Assembly: GCF_001984095.1 (NCBI RefSeq)
Contig: NZ_LYVQ01000042.1
Span: forward strand, 1 to 35,547
Length of the DNA stretch: 35,547 bases
Direction: 5' to 3'
Source: Pelomonas sp. KK5
GTDB taxonomy: Bacteria > Pseudomonadota > Gammaproteobacteria > Burkholderiales > Burkholderiaceae_C
Both the position numbers and the translations under genes were made by a program. Positions within the stretch are counted from its first letter, which is position 1; each line of letters starts with the position of its first letter. This document shows, piece by piece, positions 8,955 to 17,431 of the stretch. A model generated the notes under the pieces. The model ran no database searches, was not told where the DNA came from, and saw only the letters and a list, made by a program, of their open reading frames with translations.

Positions 8955-11630
8955 TCAGAAGTTGAAGGTACCGCGCACGTAGTAGCTGCGACCCGTCGCG
9001 TCAGCAAAGCGCGAGTCCCAGCCACCGGCTTGGAACAGGGCGGCCTGGTTGGTGAACGGCGGAGCCTTGTCGAAGGCGTTGCGCACGCCCAGGACCAGGT
9101 TCAGAGCCTTCACCGGCGAGTAGCCGACGAACAGGTCCGTCGTGGTGAAGGCGCTGACCGTGTTCGTCGGGTTGAAGTCGAGGTAGCCCGACTTGTAGTG
9201 AACGACTGCGCCGGCCGAGAAGATGTCCTTCGTCCAGTTGACGGCCAGGTTGTGCTGCCAACGGAAGACCGGACCCGAGCCCGAGTACACGCCGACGTTC
9301 TGGTTCCACGGACCGTCCTTGTAGTCCTGGTACTCGTACTTGATCACATACGTGCTGTTCAACGAGAAGTCGAACTGGCCGAAGCCGCTGCGCAGGCGGT
9401 ACTGGGCGCTCAGGTCCACACCGTTCGTGTTGGTGCCGCCGAGGTTCAGCAGGCCCTGGTCAACATAACCGCAGTTGGCACCCGGGCAGTTGCTGGTGAT
9501 CGACAGGTTGTTGCTGCCGTTGAAGTGGAAGTACTGCTGGAAACTGCTGTACTGGTCGAACAGCGTTTCCTGCGGGATCGAAGCGATCGAGTCCTTGATG
9601 CGCACCCACCAGAAGTCGGCACCCAGGCTGGCGTTGGCGATCGGCTCGTAGACGAGGCCCAGCGTGCCGCTCTTCGACTTCTCCGGCTTCAGGTTCGGGT
9701 TGCCGCCGTTCTGCACCTGGAACTGGGCATCGCACTGGCTCGGCTTGGCCGGGTTGGTAGCGCTGCAATCGCTGAGCAGCGGGTTGTTGTAGCTGCCGGC
9801 CGTATTGGTGAAGGACTTGTTGCCGTACAGCTCGTACAGCGTCGGGGCGCGGAAGCCGGTCGACACCGAACCGCGAACCAGCAGTTCCTTCATCGGCTGG
9901 AAGCGGAAGCTCAGCTTCGGGTTCGTGGTGTTGCCGAAGTCGCTGTACTTGTCGAAGCGGACCGAACCGGTGATGTCCAGGCTCTTCAGCACCGGAACGT
10001 TCAGTTCTGCGAACACGGCGTCGACGGTGCGCGAGCCTTCCGAGTGGAAGTCCGGGTCCACACCGGTGCTGACTGCCACCTTGGCGGCGAAGTCATGGAT
10101 GGGTACCGAGATGAACTTCTCGTGGCGCAGTTCGGCGCCGATGGCCAGCTGTGCCGGACGCGAGGCATTGAACCAGTCGCCCAGTTCGCGGCTGCCGCGC
10201 ACGTTCAGGTTGGCAACCTTGCCCGTCGCGGTCTGCAGCAGGCCATTCAGCGCGGCGGAATTGATCAGCGCCAGGGCTTCAGGCGTCTGGTCACCGAAGG
10301 GGTTGATGACGCCTTCCAGCAGGCCTTCGCCAATCATGTCGCCGTCAGCGTAGCCGCCGGTCAGGTACTGGTCGACCTTGTTCTGGTTGTAGGCTGCAAC
10401 GACCGAGTAGTCCCAGCCGCCGGCGCTGCCGTCTGCCGTCAGCATGCCGCGCTGCTGGGTGTTCTTGTTGGTCTGCTGACGCGGACCGTTCGGGAAGTCG
10501 CGCCAGAAGACGTACGCGAAGCCCGGCTGCACATTGACCGGGTTCGGGAAGGCAGCGGTCGGCAGGAAGGCCGGCGCGCCGGCCGAGCCGTCGTCAAACG
10601 TCGGGCTCAGGTTGGCATTGGTCGGGAAGTACTTGGTACCCGGGTTGATCAGGTAGCCACCGTAAGGCACCGGCGCCACTTGCGTGGTGACCGTGTTGCG
10701 GCTCAGGAACAGTTCACCGCCGATGTTCAGGGTATTGCTGAGCTTGATCGTGCCCTTGAACAGGCCCGAGAAGGTCTCGCTCTTGGGGCTGAAGTCGACG
10801 AAGGACGGTGTGACGATCTTGCACTGCGTGCCGCCGGCCACCGGAATCAGCGCCGTGCCCACGCAGTTCGGGGCCGCCGGGTTGTACAGCTTGCCGTCCT
10901 GCGCGTAGTTGGCCGGGAAGGTGCTGTTGGACAGGCCGCCGACGATGCGCTTGTTGAAATCGCGCTGCTGGCCGTTGATCTGGTCCTGCTTGCGGTAGCT
11001 GAGCGTGCCGAACATGTTGAAGTTCTGCGTCTCGATATCACCGAAACCGAAGCTCACGCTGGCGTTCTTGCCCTTGCCACCTGGGTGCTGAGGCGAGTCG
11101 GCACCAATGGTGATGCTGCCGCCGCGCAGGTCGGTGCGGGTGATGAAGTTGATCACGCCGCCGATCGCGTCCGTGCCGTACAGCGACGAGGCGCCGTCGC
11201 GCAGCACTTCGATGCGCTCGATAGCCGCGAACGGGATCATGTTCAGGTCAGGTGCCGAGCCGTCGACCGCGTTGTTCGCGATGCGCTGGCCGTTCAGCAG
11301 GACCAGGGTCTTGTCGGCGCCGATGCCGCGCATGTCGGCGAAGGTGGAACCGCCACTGCCGGAGCCGATGGCCTGGGCCGCGTTGTTCTGGATCTGCACC
11401 GAGCTCAGCGTCGCCATGACCTGCTCGACCGAGGTGACACCAGCCTTCTTCAGGTCGGTCATCTTGACGACGGTGACCGGTACGGCCGTCTCGGCGTCGA
11501 TGCGCTTGATCGCGGAGCCGGTGACGGTCACGCGCTCGAGTTGCGTTGCGTCGCTGGCATTCTGTGCCATTGCCACAGCGCTTCCGAGGGCCAGTAGGGC
11601 CGCTACGGAAATCTTGGTTCGGTTATGCAT
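8955..11630 (-). CDS. TonB-dependent outer-membrane receptor (1)
   Basis: This is a 22-strand outer-membrane barrel that would import a scarce nutrient using energy passed on by TonB. The ATG at 11630 gives a signal peptide (MHNRTKISVAALLALGSAVAMAQ) and is preceded by GGAG with a 5-nt spacer. A longer frame upstream has no such features. The mature N-terminus has the ERVTVTGSAIKRI segment that serves as a TonB-box-like region. It is followed by the plug domain (about residues 45-165; LVLLNGQRI, IERIEVLRDGASSLYGTDAIGGVINF) and the barrel. It ends in F-N-F, the usual aromatic outer-membrane sorting signal. Three cysteine pairs occur in predicted external loops. At 891 residues it belongs to the large receptor group common in Xanthomonadales, Caulobacterales and Burkholderiales. 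No siderophore, cobalamin or sugar-use genes adjoin it, so the ligand is open. Confidence 0.93.
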   Translation of the reverse strand: MHNRTKISVAALLALGSAVAMAQNASDATQLERVTVTGSAIKRIDAETAVPVTVVKMTDLKKAGVTSVEQVMATLSSVQIQNNAAQAIGSGSGGSTFADMRGIGADKTLVLLNGQRIANNAVDGSAPDLNMIPFAAIERIEVLRDGASSLYGTDAIGGVINFITRTDLRGGSITIGADSPQHPGGKGKNASVSFGFGDIETQNFNMFGTLSYRKQDQINGQQRDFNKRIVGGLSNSTFPANYAQDGKLYNPAAPNCVGTALIPVAGGTQCKIVTPSFVDFSPKSETFSGLFKGTIKLSNTLNIGGELFLSRNTVTTQVAPVPYGGYLINPGTKYFPTNANLSPTFDDGSAGAPAFLPTAAFPNPVNVQPGFAYVFWRDFPNGPRQQTNKNTQQRGMLTADGSAGGWDYSVVAAYNQNKVDQYLTGGYADGDMIGEGLLEGVINPFGDQTPEALALINSAALNGLLQTATGKVANLNVRGSRELGDWFNASRPAQLAIGAELRHEKFISVPIHDFAAKVAVSTGVDPDFHSEGSRTVDAVFAELNVPVLKSLDITGSVRFDKYSDFGNTTNPKLSFRFQPMKELLVRGSVSTGFRAPTLYELYGNKSFTNTAGSYNNPLLSDCSATNPAKPSQCDAQFQVQNGGNPNLKPEKSKSGTLGLVYEPIANASLGADFWWVRIKDSIASIPQETLFDQYSSFQQYFHFNGSNNLSITSNCPGANCGYVDQGLLNLGGTNTNGVDLSAQYRLRSGFGQFDFSLNSTYVIKYEYQDYKDGPWNQNVGVYSGSGPVFRWQHNLAVNWTKDIFSAGAVVHYKSGYLDFNPTNTVSAFTTTDLFVGYSPVKALNLVLGVRNAFDKAPPFTNQAALFQAGGWDSRFADATGRSYYVRGTFNF

Positions 11631-11985
11631 AGGTTCTCCAAAGAGGGTGGACGGACCCCGGACAGCTGGAAGATGAAACGGCAACGCCCTGTCCGGCAGG
11701 TCATGGCTAGATCCGAGACACAAATTCTGCAATGCGTCCCTTTGTGTCCCTCAGTGGGGAATCTCCCGTGCTGCCCTGTGCACGACACGCACCCCATCAC
11801 CGACGGATGCTAGGTAAATCCTTGATTCTTAGGGATTTTTTCGGTTGCGGACACATTGGTTAATGTTGTAAAGCAGCAGGCAATTGATGCTGGATTGCAA
11901 CAGAGTTGCCAGATCTGCAGCGCTGGAAACAGTCCCAAAAGTCAGCGAAAGGGTCATCCGGACGTCAGTTCGCACCGACCAAATG
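11631..11985 (-). promoter_or_regulatory. Upstream region of TonB receptor 1
   Basis: These 355 bp carry no credible gene. On the minus strand they should hold the promoter and leader of receptor 1. An AT-rich core (about 11810-11890) contains several small dyads: AAATCC/GGATTT (11816-11821 and 11833-11838), ACATT/AATGT (11853-11866) and GCAAT/ATTGC (11880-11898). I could not assign a convincing -35/-10 pair. The terminator of receptor 2 borders the region on its far side. Confidence 0.5.
11658..11696 (-). promoter_or_regulatory. Inverted repeat in the leader of TonB receptor 1
   Basis: CCGGACAG (11658-11665) and CTGTCCGG (11689-11696) are a perfect 8-bp inverted repeat with a 23-nt loop. 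It lies 28-66 nt upstream of the start codon, so it would form a stem in the mRNA leader. There is no T-run after it. It may be a leader structure or a protein site. Confidence 0.4.
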
Positions 11986-12017
11986 AAAAGGCCGGACTGC
12001 CTTTCGGCAATCCGGCC
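11986..12017 (-). terminator. Rho-independent terminator of second TonB receptor gene
   Basis: On the minus strand GGCCGGATTGC and GCAGTCCGGCC form an 11-bp stem with a 6-nt loop, followed by TTTT. One position is a G-U pair in RNA only on this strand, which supports minus-strand function. It starts 20 bp after the stop codon at 12038. Confidence 0.88.
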
Positions 12018-12037
12018 CGGGACGTCACACCTGCTTC

Positions 12038-14824
12038 TTAGTAGGTGTAGCTGCCCGTCACGTACAGGGTACGCATCATCGGGCTGGCGTAGCGCGGGTC
12101 GTAGCCGACCTGGTGGCCGGAGGAGTCACGCAGCGTCAGCGGGGGGGCTTCGTTCAGCAGGTTCGTGATACCCAGGCGGATATCGGTCTTCTTGTTGAAC
12201 TTGTAGGCGCCTTGCCAGTCGACGGTCATGTAGCGCGGAACGTCCAGCTGGATGCGGGTGTTCTGGCCGGTCGACAAGTCGCGAACCAGCTGGTTCTCGT
12301 CCTTGTAGCCCGAGCGCATCTTGATCGTCAGCTGGTTGGTGATCGCGCCGGTTTCCAGACGGAAATTCGCGCGGACGATGTTGCGGAACACGACGGACGC
12401 ATCGACGCCGTATTGGCCCAGGCTGGTCGTGAACTGGTCGCTTGTGCCGGGCAGCGTGTACGACGAGGCAATCATGTAGGTGCCAGCCAGCGAGGTGCTC
12501 AGCTTGCCCAGGTCAGGAATCACCAGCGCGCCGTCCAGTTCCCAGTCGATGCCACGGTTGATGGTCTTGCCGATGTTGGTCGACAGGGCCTTGAACGCGT
12601 AGAAGTCATTGGTCTCGGCGGGCAGACGGTAGGTCGTGAACAGCGACGCATACTGCTGCGGGTTGCCGAAAGCCTGGTCGGCAGAAACCGCACTGACCTG
12701 ATCGCGCATCTTCACTTGCCAGTAATCAAGCGCGAACGAGAAGTTCGACGTCGGCTCGATGCGGAAGCCCAGGGTGGCCTGCTTGGAACGTTCAGGCTTC
12801 ATGGCCTCGTTGCCGCCGGACAGCTGGGTGTACTGCGACTTGCCCGGCTTGCACGGGGGGCTGCCGCTGCCATCGCCAGGGAACGGGCAGTCATAGCTGG
12901 AGGCGGTCACGCCGTTGGTCACCAGCGGCTGGGCGATATCCAGCACGTCCGGCGCCTTGAAGCCGGAACCCATCGAGCCACGCAGCAGGATCTGCTTGTT
13001 GATCTGGTACTTGGCCGACAGCTTGTAGGTCGTGGCCGTCAGCTTCTCGCCGAAGTTGCGCTGGTTGATCGCGTCCTTGATCGAGTTGATCGCGTCATAG
13101 CGCAGCGCGCCGGTGACTTCCAGGCCCTTGACGATCGGGGCAACCAGTTCGGAGTAGACGCCGTAGTTGCGGCGCTCCAGGTCGTAGGCCGGGTTGGGGG
13201 CGAAGTTGTAGATCACGCCGTTGACCGCGTCGGCCGACGGGGTCTGCACGAAGTGGAAGTTGCGGACGTCGCCGCCCACACCCAGTTGCAGCGGGCCGGC
13301 GGGCAGCTTGGCGATCTCGCCGCTGGCGCGCACGTCCAGGCCGGTCAGCGTGGTCGATGCCGTACGGATCGAACCGTGGTAGATCGAGTCCTTGATCAGT
13401 TGCTGGGCAGCGGCGGTCTGATTGCCGGAAGGCACGAAGGGGTCGATCGCGGCGTTGGCGATGATGCTGCGGAACTCGGTGTCCTTGAAGTAGCCACCGA
13501 TGTACTTCTCGTCCAGCTTGTTCTTGGACCAGGTGAAGGCGCTCTCCACGTCCCACTCGCCGATGGCACCCTTCACGCCGCCGACGAAATGCGTTCCGTC
13601 GGTGACGGTGTTGGAGTCACGGGTACCGAAGTCGGTGGCGCGATAGCCGGCCGTCACGGTGTTGACGTGGGCCTGCTGGGCTGCCGACAGGTACGGAGCC
13701 ACGTACTTGTTGTACAGGGCCGAACCGACCGGGATGCTCACCGGCACCGGGTTCGGTGCAATGCGGGCGGTCAGGTCATAGCGCGAGAACGCGAAGTCCG
13801 AGAAGGCCGTGAAGTTGCTGCCCAGCTTCGCCTCGCCGGAGAGGAACAGGGCGTCGCGGGTGAACTCGGGGTAGATGTCGATGGTCGACACGAAGTCGAA
13901 CGCGCACTGTGCCGTGCCGACGGTGGCGTTGCTGCCAGCCGGAATCGTGTTGCTCAGGCTGTAGAAGTTGTTCTTGGCGCAGGTGCCGTTGGCCTTCAGG
14001 TAGGGGTTGAAGGAGTAGGCACCCAGCGTCGTGGTCTCACCAGTCAGGCGCTTGAACGTCACCTGGGCATTGGCCGGGTCGGCCGACGTGCTGGTGCGGT
14101 CGTAAACGTACTTCTTGCCCTGGTAGGTGATCGGCAAGTAGGCCGACTTGGCGAAGTTGCGGTCGCCAGACTTGAGCGCATCGGAACTGTCGTGCCGGAA
14201 GGTACCGAGGATGTTGAAGCCGTTCTTCTCCAGGTCGCCGAAGCCCGCCGTGACGCTGACGCCGTAGTCCTTGCCGCCGCCTTCCAGCGGATTGTCGTAC
14301 TGGGCGGTGACGTTGAAGCCCTGGTAGTTCTTCTTCAGCACGAAGTTGACCACGCCCGCGATGGCATCCGAACCGTACAGGGCGGAAGCCCCGTCCGTCA
14401 GCACTTCGATCCGGTCGATGGCGCTCATCGGGATCGAGTTCAGGTTGGCATAGGTGCTGCCATTGGCGACTGGCGCAATGCGGCGGCCGTTAACCAGCAC
14501 CAGGGTGTAGGAACTGCCCAGGGCGTGGATCGAAGCCGTCGAGTAGCCGCCGGAGTTGGAGCCGATCGCCGTGTCGGCGATCGAGAAGCCCTGCATGGCC
14601 GGCAGGCGCTGGATCAGGTCCTGCAGATTGGACGCGCCGCTCGAGCGAATCTCTTCAGCAGTGACGACCTGCACCGGCAATGCGCCTTCGCTGGCAATGC
14701 GCTTGATGCTCGAACCGGTGATTTCCACACGCTCCAGCGTGTTGGATTGCTGGGCCAGCAGCGGCGTGCTGGCGATGCTGAAGCAAAGCAGCGCGGCCGC
14801 GCTGATTGCGTTTCGTTTGAACAT
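12038..14824 (-). CDS. TonB-dependent outer-membrane receptor (2)
   Basis: This is a second TonB-gated outer-membrane importer of the same broad family as its neighbour. The N-terminus is a clear signal peptide (MFKRNAISAAALLCFSIASTPLLAQ), followed by LERVEITGSSIKRI, a plug domain (about residues 45-165; YTLVLVNGRRI, IDRIEVLTDGASALYGSDAIAGVVNF) and the barrel. The protein ends in aromatic S-Y-T-Y. The start is ATG at 14824 with GGAG 8 nt upstream. At 928 residues it is slightly larger than receptor 1, and away from the plug the two differ clearly, so different ligands are likely. Cysteine pairs fall in loops (for example DCPFPGDG...PPCKPG). It is transcribed away from the malate synthase gene and has its own terminator. 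The ligand is unknown. Confidence 0.93.
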   Translation of the reverse strand: MFKRNAISAAALLCFSIASTPLLAQQSNTLERVEITGSSIKRIASEGALPVQVVTAEEIRSSGASNLQDLIQRLPAMQGFSIADTAIGSNSGGYSTASIHALGSSYTLVLVNGRRIAPVANGSTYANLNSIPMSAIDRIEVLTDGASALYGSDAIAGVVNFVLKKNYQGFNVTAQYDNPLEGGGKDYGVSVTAGFGDLEKNGFNILGTFRHDSSDALKSGDRNFAKSAYLPITYQGKKYVYDRTSTSADPANAQVTFKRLTGETTTLGAYSFNPYLKANGTCAKNNFYSLSNTIPAGSNATVGTAQCAFDFVSTIDIYPEFTRDALFLSGEAKLGSNFTAFSDFAFSRYDLTARIAPNPVPVSIPVGSALYNKYVAPYLSAAQQAHVNTVTAGYRATDFGTRDSNTVTDGTHFVGGVKGAIGEWDVESAFTWSKNKLDEKYIGGYFKDTEFRSIIANAAIDPFVPSGNQTAAAQQLIKDSIYHGSIRTASTTLTGLDVRASGEIAKLPAGPLQLGVGGDVRNFHFVQTPSADAVNGVIYNFAPNPAYDLERRNYGVYSELVAPIVKGLEVTGALRYDAINSIKDAINQRNFGEKLTATTYKLSAKYQINKQILLRGSMGSGFKAPDVLDIAQPLVTNGVTASSYDCPFPGDGSGSPPCKPGKSQYTQLSGGNEAMKPERSKQATLGFRIEPTSNFSFALDYWQVKMRDQVSAVSADQAFGNPQQYASLFTTYRLPAETNDFYAFKALSTNIGKTINRGIDWELDGALVIPDLGKLSTSLAGTYMIASSYTLPGTSDQFTTSLGQYGVDASVVFRNIVRANFRLETGAITNQLTIKMRSGYKDENQLVRDLSTGQNTRIQLDVPRYMTVDWQGAYKFNKKTDIRLGITNLLNEAPPLTLRDSSGHQVGYDPRYASPMMRTLYVTGSYTY

Positions 14825-14839
14825 GGAGGGAGCTCCGAA

Positions 14840-14879
14840 TCAAAGCTTTGACATGGAACCGCCCCTCGATAAGGGGCGG
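14840..14879 (-). promoter_or_regulatory. Palindrome and hairpin in the leader of TonB receptor 2
   Basis: TCAAAGCTTTGA (14840-14851) is a perfect 12-bp palindrome whose nearer end lies 15 nt before the start codon. Next to it CCGCCCCT (14859-14866) and AGGGGCGG (14872-14879) form a perfect 8-bp stem with a 5-nt loop. Without a T-run the hairpin is not a standard terminator. Both would lie in the untranslated leader. Confidence 0.45.
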
Positions 14880-14914
14880 GGTGTTGGCAGCGAGGTGGCT
14901 CGCACACCAAGTCA

Positions 14915-14928
14915 TGTCAGTTTTCACG
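14915..14928 (-). repeat. Short dispersed motif TGTCAGTTTTYACG, copy 1
   Basis: TGTCAGTTTTCACG, followed after a few bases by CTCGCTCGCT, lies upstream of receptor 2. A near-identical arrangement (TGTCAGTTTTTACG followed by CGCTCGCT) is found at 19182-19205 beside the kinase gene. It may be a dispersed intergenic repeat. Confidence 0.3.
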
Positions 14929-15131
14929 GAAGCTCGCTCGCTGCCCGCCCGGGATCACCCAGCTTGACAAGCGAAACGCTAGTTAACAGCCAGAAATGTC
15001 TGGGAAATCAATGGAAACCCCTAGGCAAGCCTCCTAGCGATCGCAAAGATTTGTTGCATCAGTGCGACGCATACCCCGGGTCGCCCGAAGCTTTCAGCAA
15101 CAAAACAACGCGATCCAGCAATACCCCCTAA

Positions 15132-17306
15132 TCAGAGGGCTTCCTTCACCTTCTGTCGCCAGGCGTGCAACAACGGCTCCGTATAGCCGCTTGGTTGCTC
15201 CAGGCCCTTGAACACAAGGTCCAGCGCCGCCTGGTAGGCCGAGGACGTGCGGCCTGACATCGGCTGGTAGGCCGGATCCCCGGCATTCTGGCCGTCCACC
15301 ACCCGGGCCATGCGCTCGAAGGCGGAACGCACTTCGTCGGCGGTCGTTACGCCATGAAGCAGCCAGTTGGCAATATGTTGGCTGGAGATGCGCAGCGTTG
15401 CACGATCCTCCATCAGGCCGACATTGTGAATGTCCGGCACCTTGGAGCAGCCCACGCCCTGGTCCACCCAGCGCACCACGTAACCGAGGATGCCCTGGAC
15501 GTTGTTGTCCAGCTCCTGCTGGATCTCCTCGGCGGACCAGGCCGGCTTCGCCACGACCGGGATGGACAGCAGCTTGTCCAGCAGAGCGGCGTGATCGGCG
15601 TGGGCATCGACCTGCTCCAGTTCGCGCTGGACCGCGGCCACGTCGACCTGGTGGTAGTGCAGGGCGTGCAAGGTGGCCGCCGTCGGCGAGGGGACCCAGG
15701 CGGTATTGGCGCCCGCCTTGGGATGAACGATCTTCTGCTCCAGCATCGCCGCCATCAGGTCCGGCATCGCCCACATGCCCTTGCCGATCTGGGCGCGCCC
15801 GCGCAGGCCGCAGGACAGGCCGGTCAGCACATTGCCGCGCTCATAGGCCTGGATCCAGGCGCTGGACTTCATGTCGCCCTTGCGCAGCATCGCGCCGGCA
15901 TGCATGGCTGTATGCATCTCGTCGCCGGTGCGGTCCAGGAAGCCGGTATTGATGAAGGCGACCCGGGCCGAGGCAGCGGCGATGCAGGCCTTCAGGTTGA
16001 CGCTGGTGCGGCGCTCTTCGTCCATGATGCCCAGCTTGACGGTATTGGCCTTCAGGCCCAGCACCACCTCGACGCGGCCGAACAATTCCGCCGCGAAAGC
16101 CACCTCGGCCGGGCCGTGCATCTTCGGCTTCACGATATAGACGGAGCCGGTGCGCGAATTGGCCTTGCGCTGCAGGTCGTGGATGGCGATGGTCGTGGTG
16201 ACCATGGCGTCGAGGATGCCTTCGGGAATCTCCCTGCCCTCATCGCCCCACAGGATGGCTGGATTGGTCATCAAATGACCGACATTGCGCACGAACAGCA
16301 GCGAACGTCCATGCAGCTTCACTTCGCCGCCTTGCGGGGCGGTGTACGTGCGGTCCGGGTTCAGGCGGCGCGTGATGGTCTTGCCGTTCTTCTGCAGTTC
16401 CTCGGTGAGCGTGCCCTTCAGGATGCCCAGCCAGTTGCTGTAGCCCAGCACCTTGTCCTCGGCATCGACGGCGGCCACCGAGTCTTCCAGGTCCAGGATG
16501 GTCGACAGCGCCGATTCGAGCACCAGGTCGGCCACGCCGGCCGCATCGCTCGCGCCGATCGGCGTGCTGCGGTCGATGCGGATGTCCAGGTGGATGCCGT
16601 TGTGGACCAGCAGCACCGAGCTCGGCGCCGCCGCCTCGCCCTGGTAGCCGATGAATTGCGCCGGCGTGGCCAGGCCCGACGCTCCCTGGGCACCCAGGCT
16701 CACGACCAGGCGACCATCCTGCACCGCATAGCCGGTGGCGTCTTTGTGCGAGCCTTGCGCGAGCGGCGCGGCCTGGTCCAGCACGGCGCGGGCGAAGGCG
16801 ATCACCTTGGCGCCGCGCGCCGGGTTGTAGCCCCGCCCCTTCTCGGCGCCATCGGTCTCGGGGATGGCGTCGGTGCCGTAGAGGGCGTCGTACAGCGAGC
16901 CCCAGCGGGCATTGGCCGCATTCAGCGCGTAGCGCGCATTCAGGATGGGTACGACCAGTTGCGGGCCGGCCTGGATGGCCAGTTCGGCGTCCACGTTCTC
17001 CGTCGTGGCCTTCGCACCGGCAGGCACCGGCACGAGGTAGCCGATCTTTTCGAGGAAGGCGCGGTAGGCCGGCATGTCGGCGATCGGGCCGGGATGGGCC
17101 TTGTGCCAGGCATCGAGTTCCACTTGCAGGCGGTCCCGCTCGGCCAGCAAGGCGGCGTTGCGCGGGGCCAGGTCGCGCACGATGGCGTCGAAGCCGGACC
17201 AGAAGGCGGCGCTGTCGACCCCGGTGCCGGGCAGGACCTGCTGCTCGATGAAGCGGTGCAGTTCGGCGGCGACCTGCAGGCCGTGGACTTGGATGCGTGC
17301 GGGCAT
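15132..17306 (-). CDS. glcB: Malate synthase G
   Basis: This enzyme condenses glyoxylate with acetyl-CoA to malate and CoA in the glyoxylate and glycolate pathways, in the cytoplasm. The 724 residues match the G isoform (723 in E. coli) rather than the shorter A isoform. Recognisable blocks are [31 protein letters not shown] (the catalytic arginine is R340), [26 protein letters not shown] and [19 protein letters not shown]. In the last block C620 and the general base D634 correspond to C617 and D631 of E. coli GlcB. The ATG at 17306 has AGGAA 8-9 nt upstream. No glycolate oxidase genes flank it. The divergent LysR gene 125 bp away is a candidate regulator. Confidence 0.98.
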   Translation of the reverse strand: MPARIQVHGLQVAAELHRFIEQQVLPGTGVDSAAFWSGFDAIVRDLAPRNAALLAERDRLQVELDAWHKAHPGPIADMPAYRAFLEKIGYLVPVPAGAKATTENVDAELAIQAGPQLVVPILNARYALNAANARWGSLYDALYGTDAIPETDGAEKGRGYNPARGAKVIAFARAVLDQAAPLAQGSHKDATGYAVQDGRLVVSLGAQGASGLATPAQFIGYQGEAAAPSSVLLVHNGIHLDIRIDRSTPIGASDAAGVADLVLESALSTILDLEDSVAAVDAEDKVLGYSNWLGILKGTLTEELQKNGKTITRRLNPDRTYTAPQGGEVKLHGRSLLFVRNVGHLMTNPAILWGDEGREIPEGILDAMVTTTIAIHDLQRKANSRTGSVYIVKPKMHGPAEVAFAAELFGRVEVVLGLKANTVKLGIMDEERRTSVNLKACIAAASARVAFINTGFLDRTGDEMHTAMHAGAMLRKGDMKSSAWIQAYERGNVLTGLSCGLRGRAQIGKGMWAMPDLMAAMLEQKIVHPKAGANTAWVPSPTAATLHALHYHQVDVAAVQRELEQVDAHADHAALLDKLLSIPVVAKPAWSAEEIQQELDNNVQGILGYVVRWVDQGVGCSKVPDIHNVGLMEDRATLRISSQHIANWLLHGVTTADEVRSAFERMARVVDGQNAGDPAYQPMSGRTSSAYQAALDLVFKGLEQPSGYTEPLLHAWRQKVKEAL

Positions 17307-17380
17307 GGCGGTATTCCTGGTGGATAGCGTGATGATGGAAATTTATGCGAGTTCTTCGTGGCGATTCATACACGCCAAAG

Positions 17381-17393
17381 CATGGAATCCATG
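17381..17393. promoter_or_regulatory. Palindrome between glcB and the LysR gene
   Basis: CATGGAATCCATG is a perfect palindrome (6+1+6) in the 125-bp divergent intergenic region, 38 nt before the LysR start codon. A TAAACT resembling a -10 box for the LysR gene begins 3 bp beyond it (17396). The position suits an operator, although a classic LysR T-N11-A site was not clearly distinguished. Confidence 0.4.
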
Positions 17394-17431
17394 ACTAAAC
17401 TGCGGGAATCGAACCTAAGAAGGCCAGAGCG

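Larger units (their letters stand above)
14825..15131 (-). promoter_or_regulatory. Upstream region of TonB receptor 2
   Basis: These 307 bp hold no credible gene and should contain the receptor 2 promoter on the minus strand plus the 3' end of the malate synthase transcript. Seen here are a leader hairpin and a palindrome (given separately), the dyad GCTTG-A-CAAGC (14962-14972) and CCAGA-aatg-TCTGG (14990-15003). A loose minus-strand TTGATT/TGTTAA pair overlaps the last dyad. I see no clear terminator for malate synthase. Confidence 0.45.

Noticed and set aside
8922-14851. Long plus-strand frames (about 890-910 codons) opposite both TonB receptors
   Set aside because: The minus strand encodes complete receptors with signal peptides, plug domains, aromatic C-termini and terminators. 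The plus-strand translations have no recognisable domain.
14859-14879. GC hairpin as a terminator of malate synthase
   Set aside because: It lies in the leader of TonB receptor 2, about 250 bp past the glcB stop, and no T-run follows on either strand.
15354-17327. 657-codon plus-strand frame opposite malate synthase
   Set aside because: It mirrors the glcB codons exactly, and the malate synthase assignment is secure.
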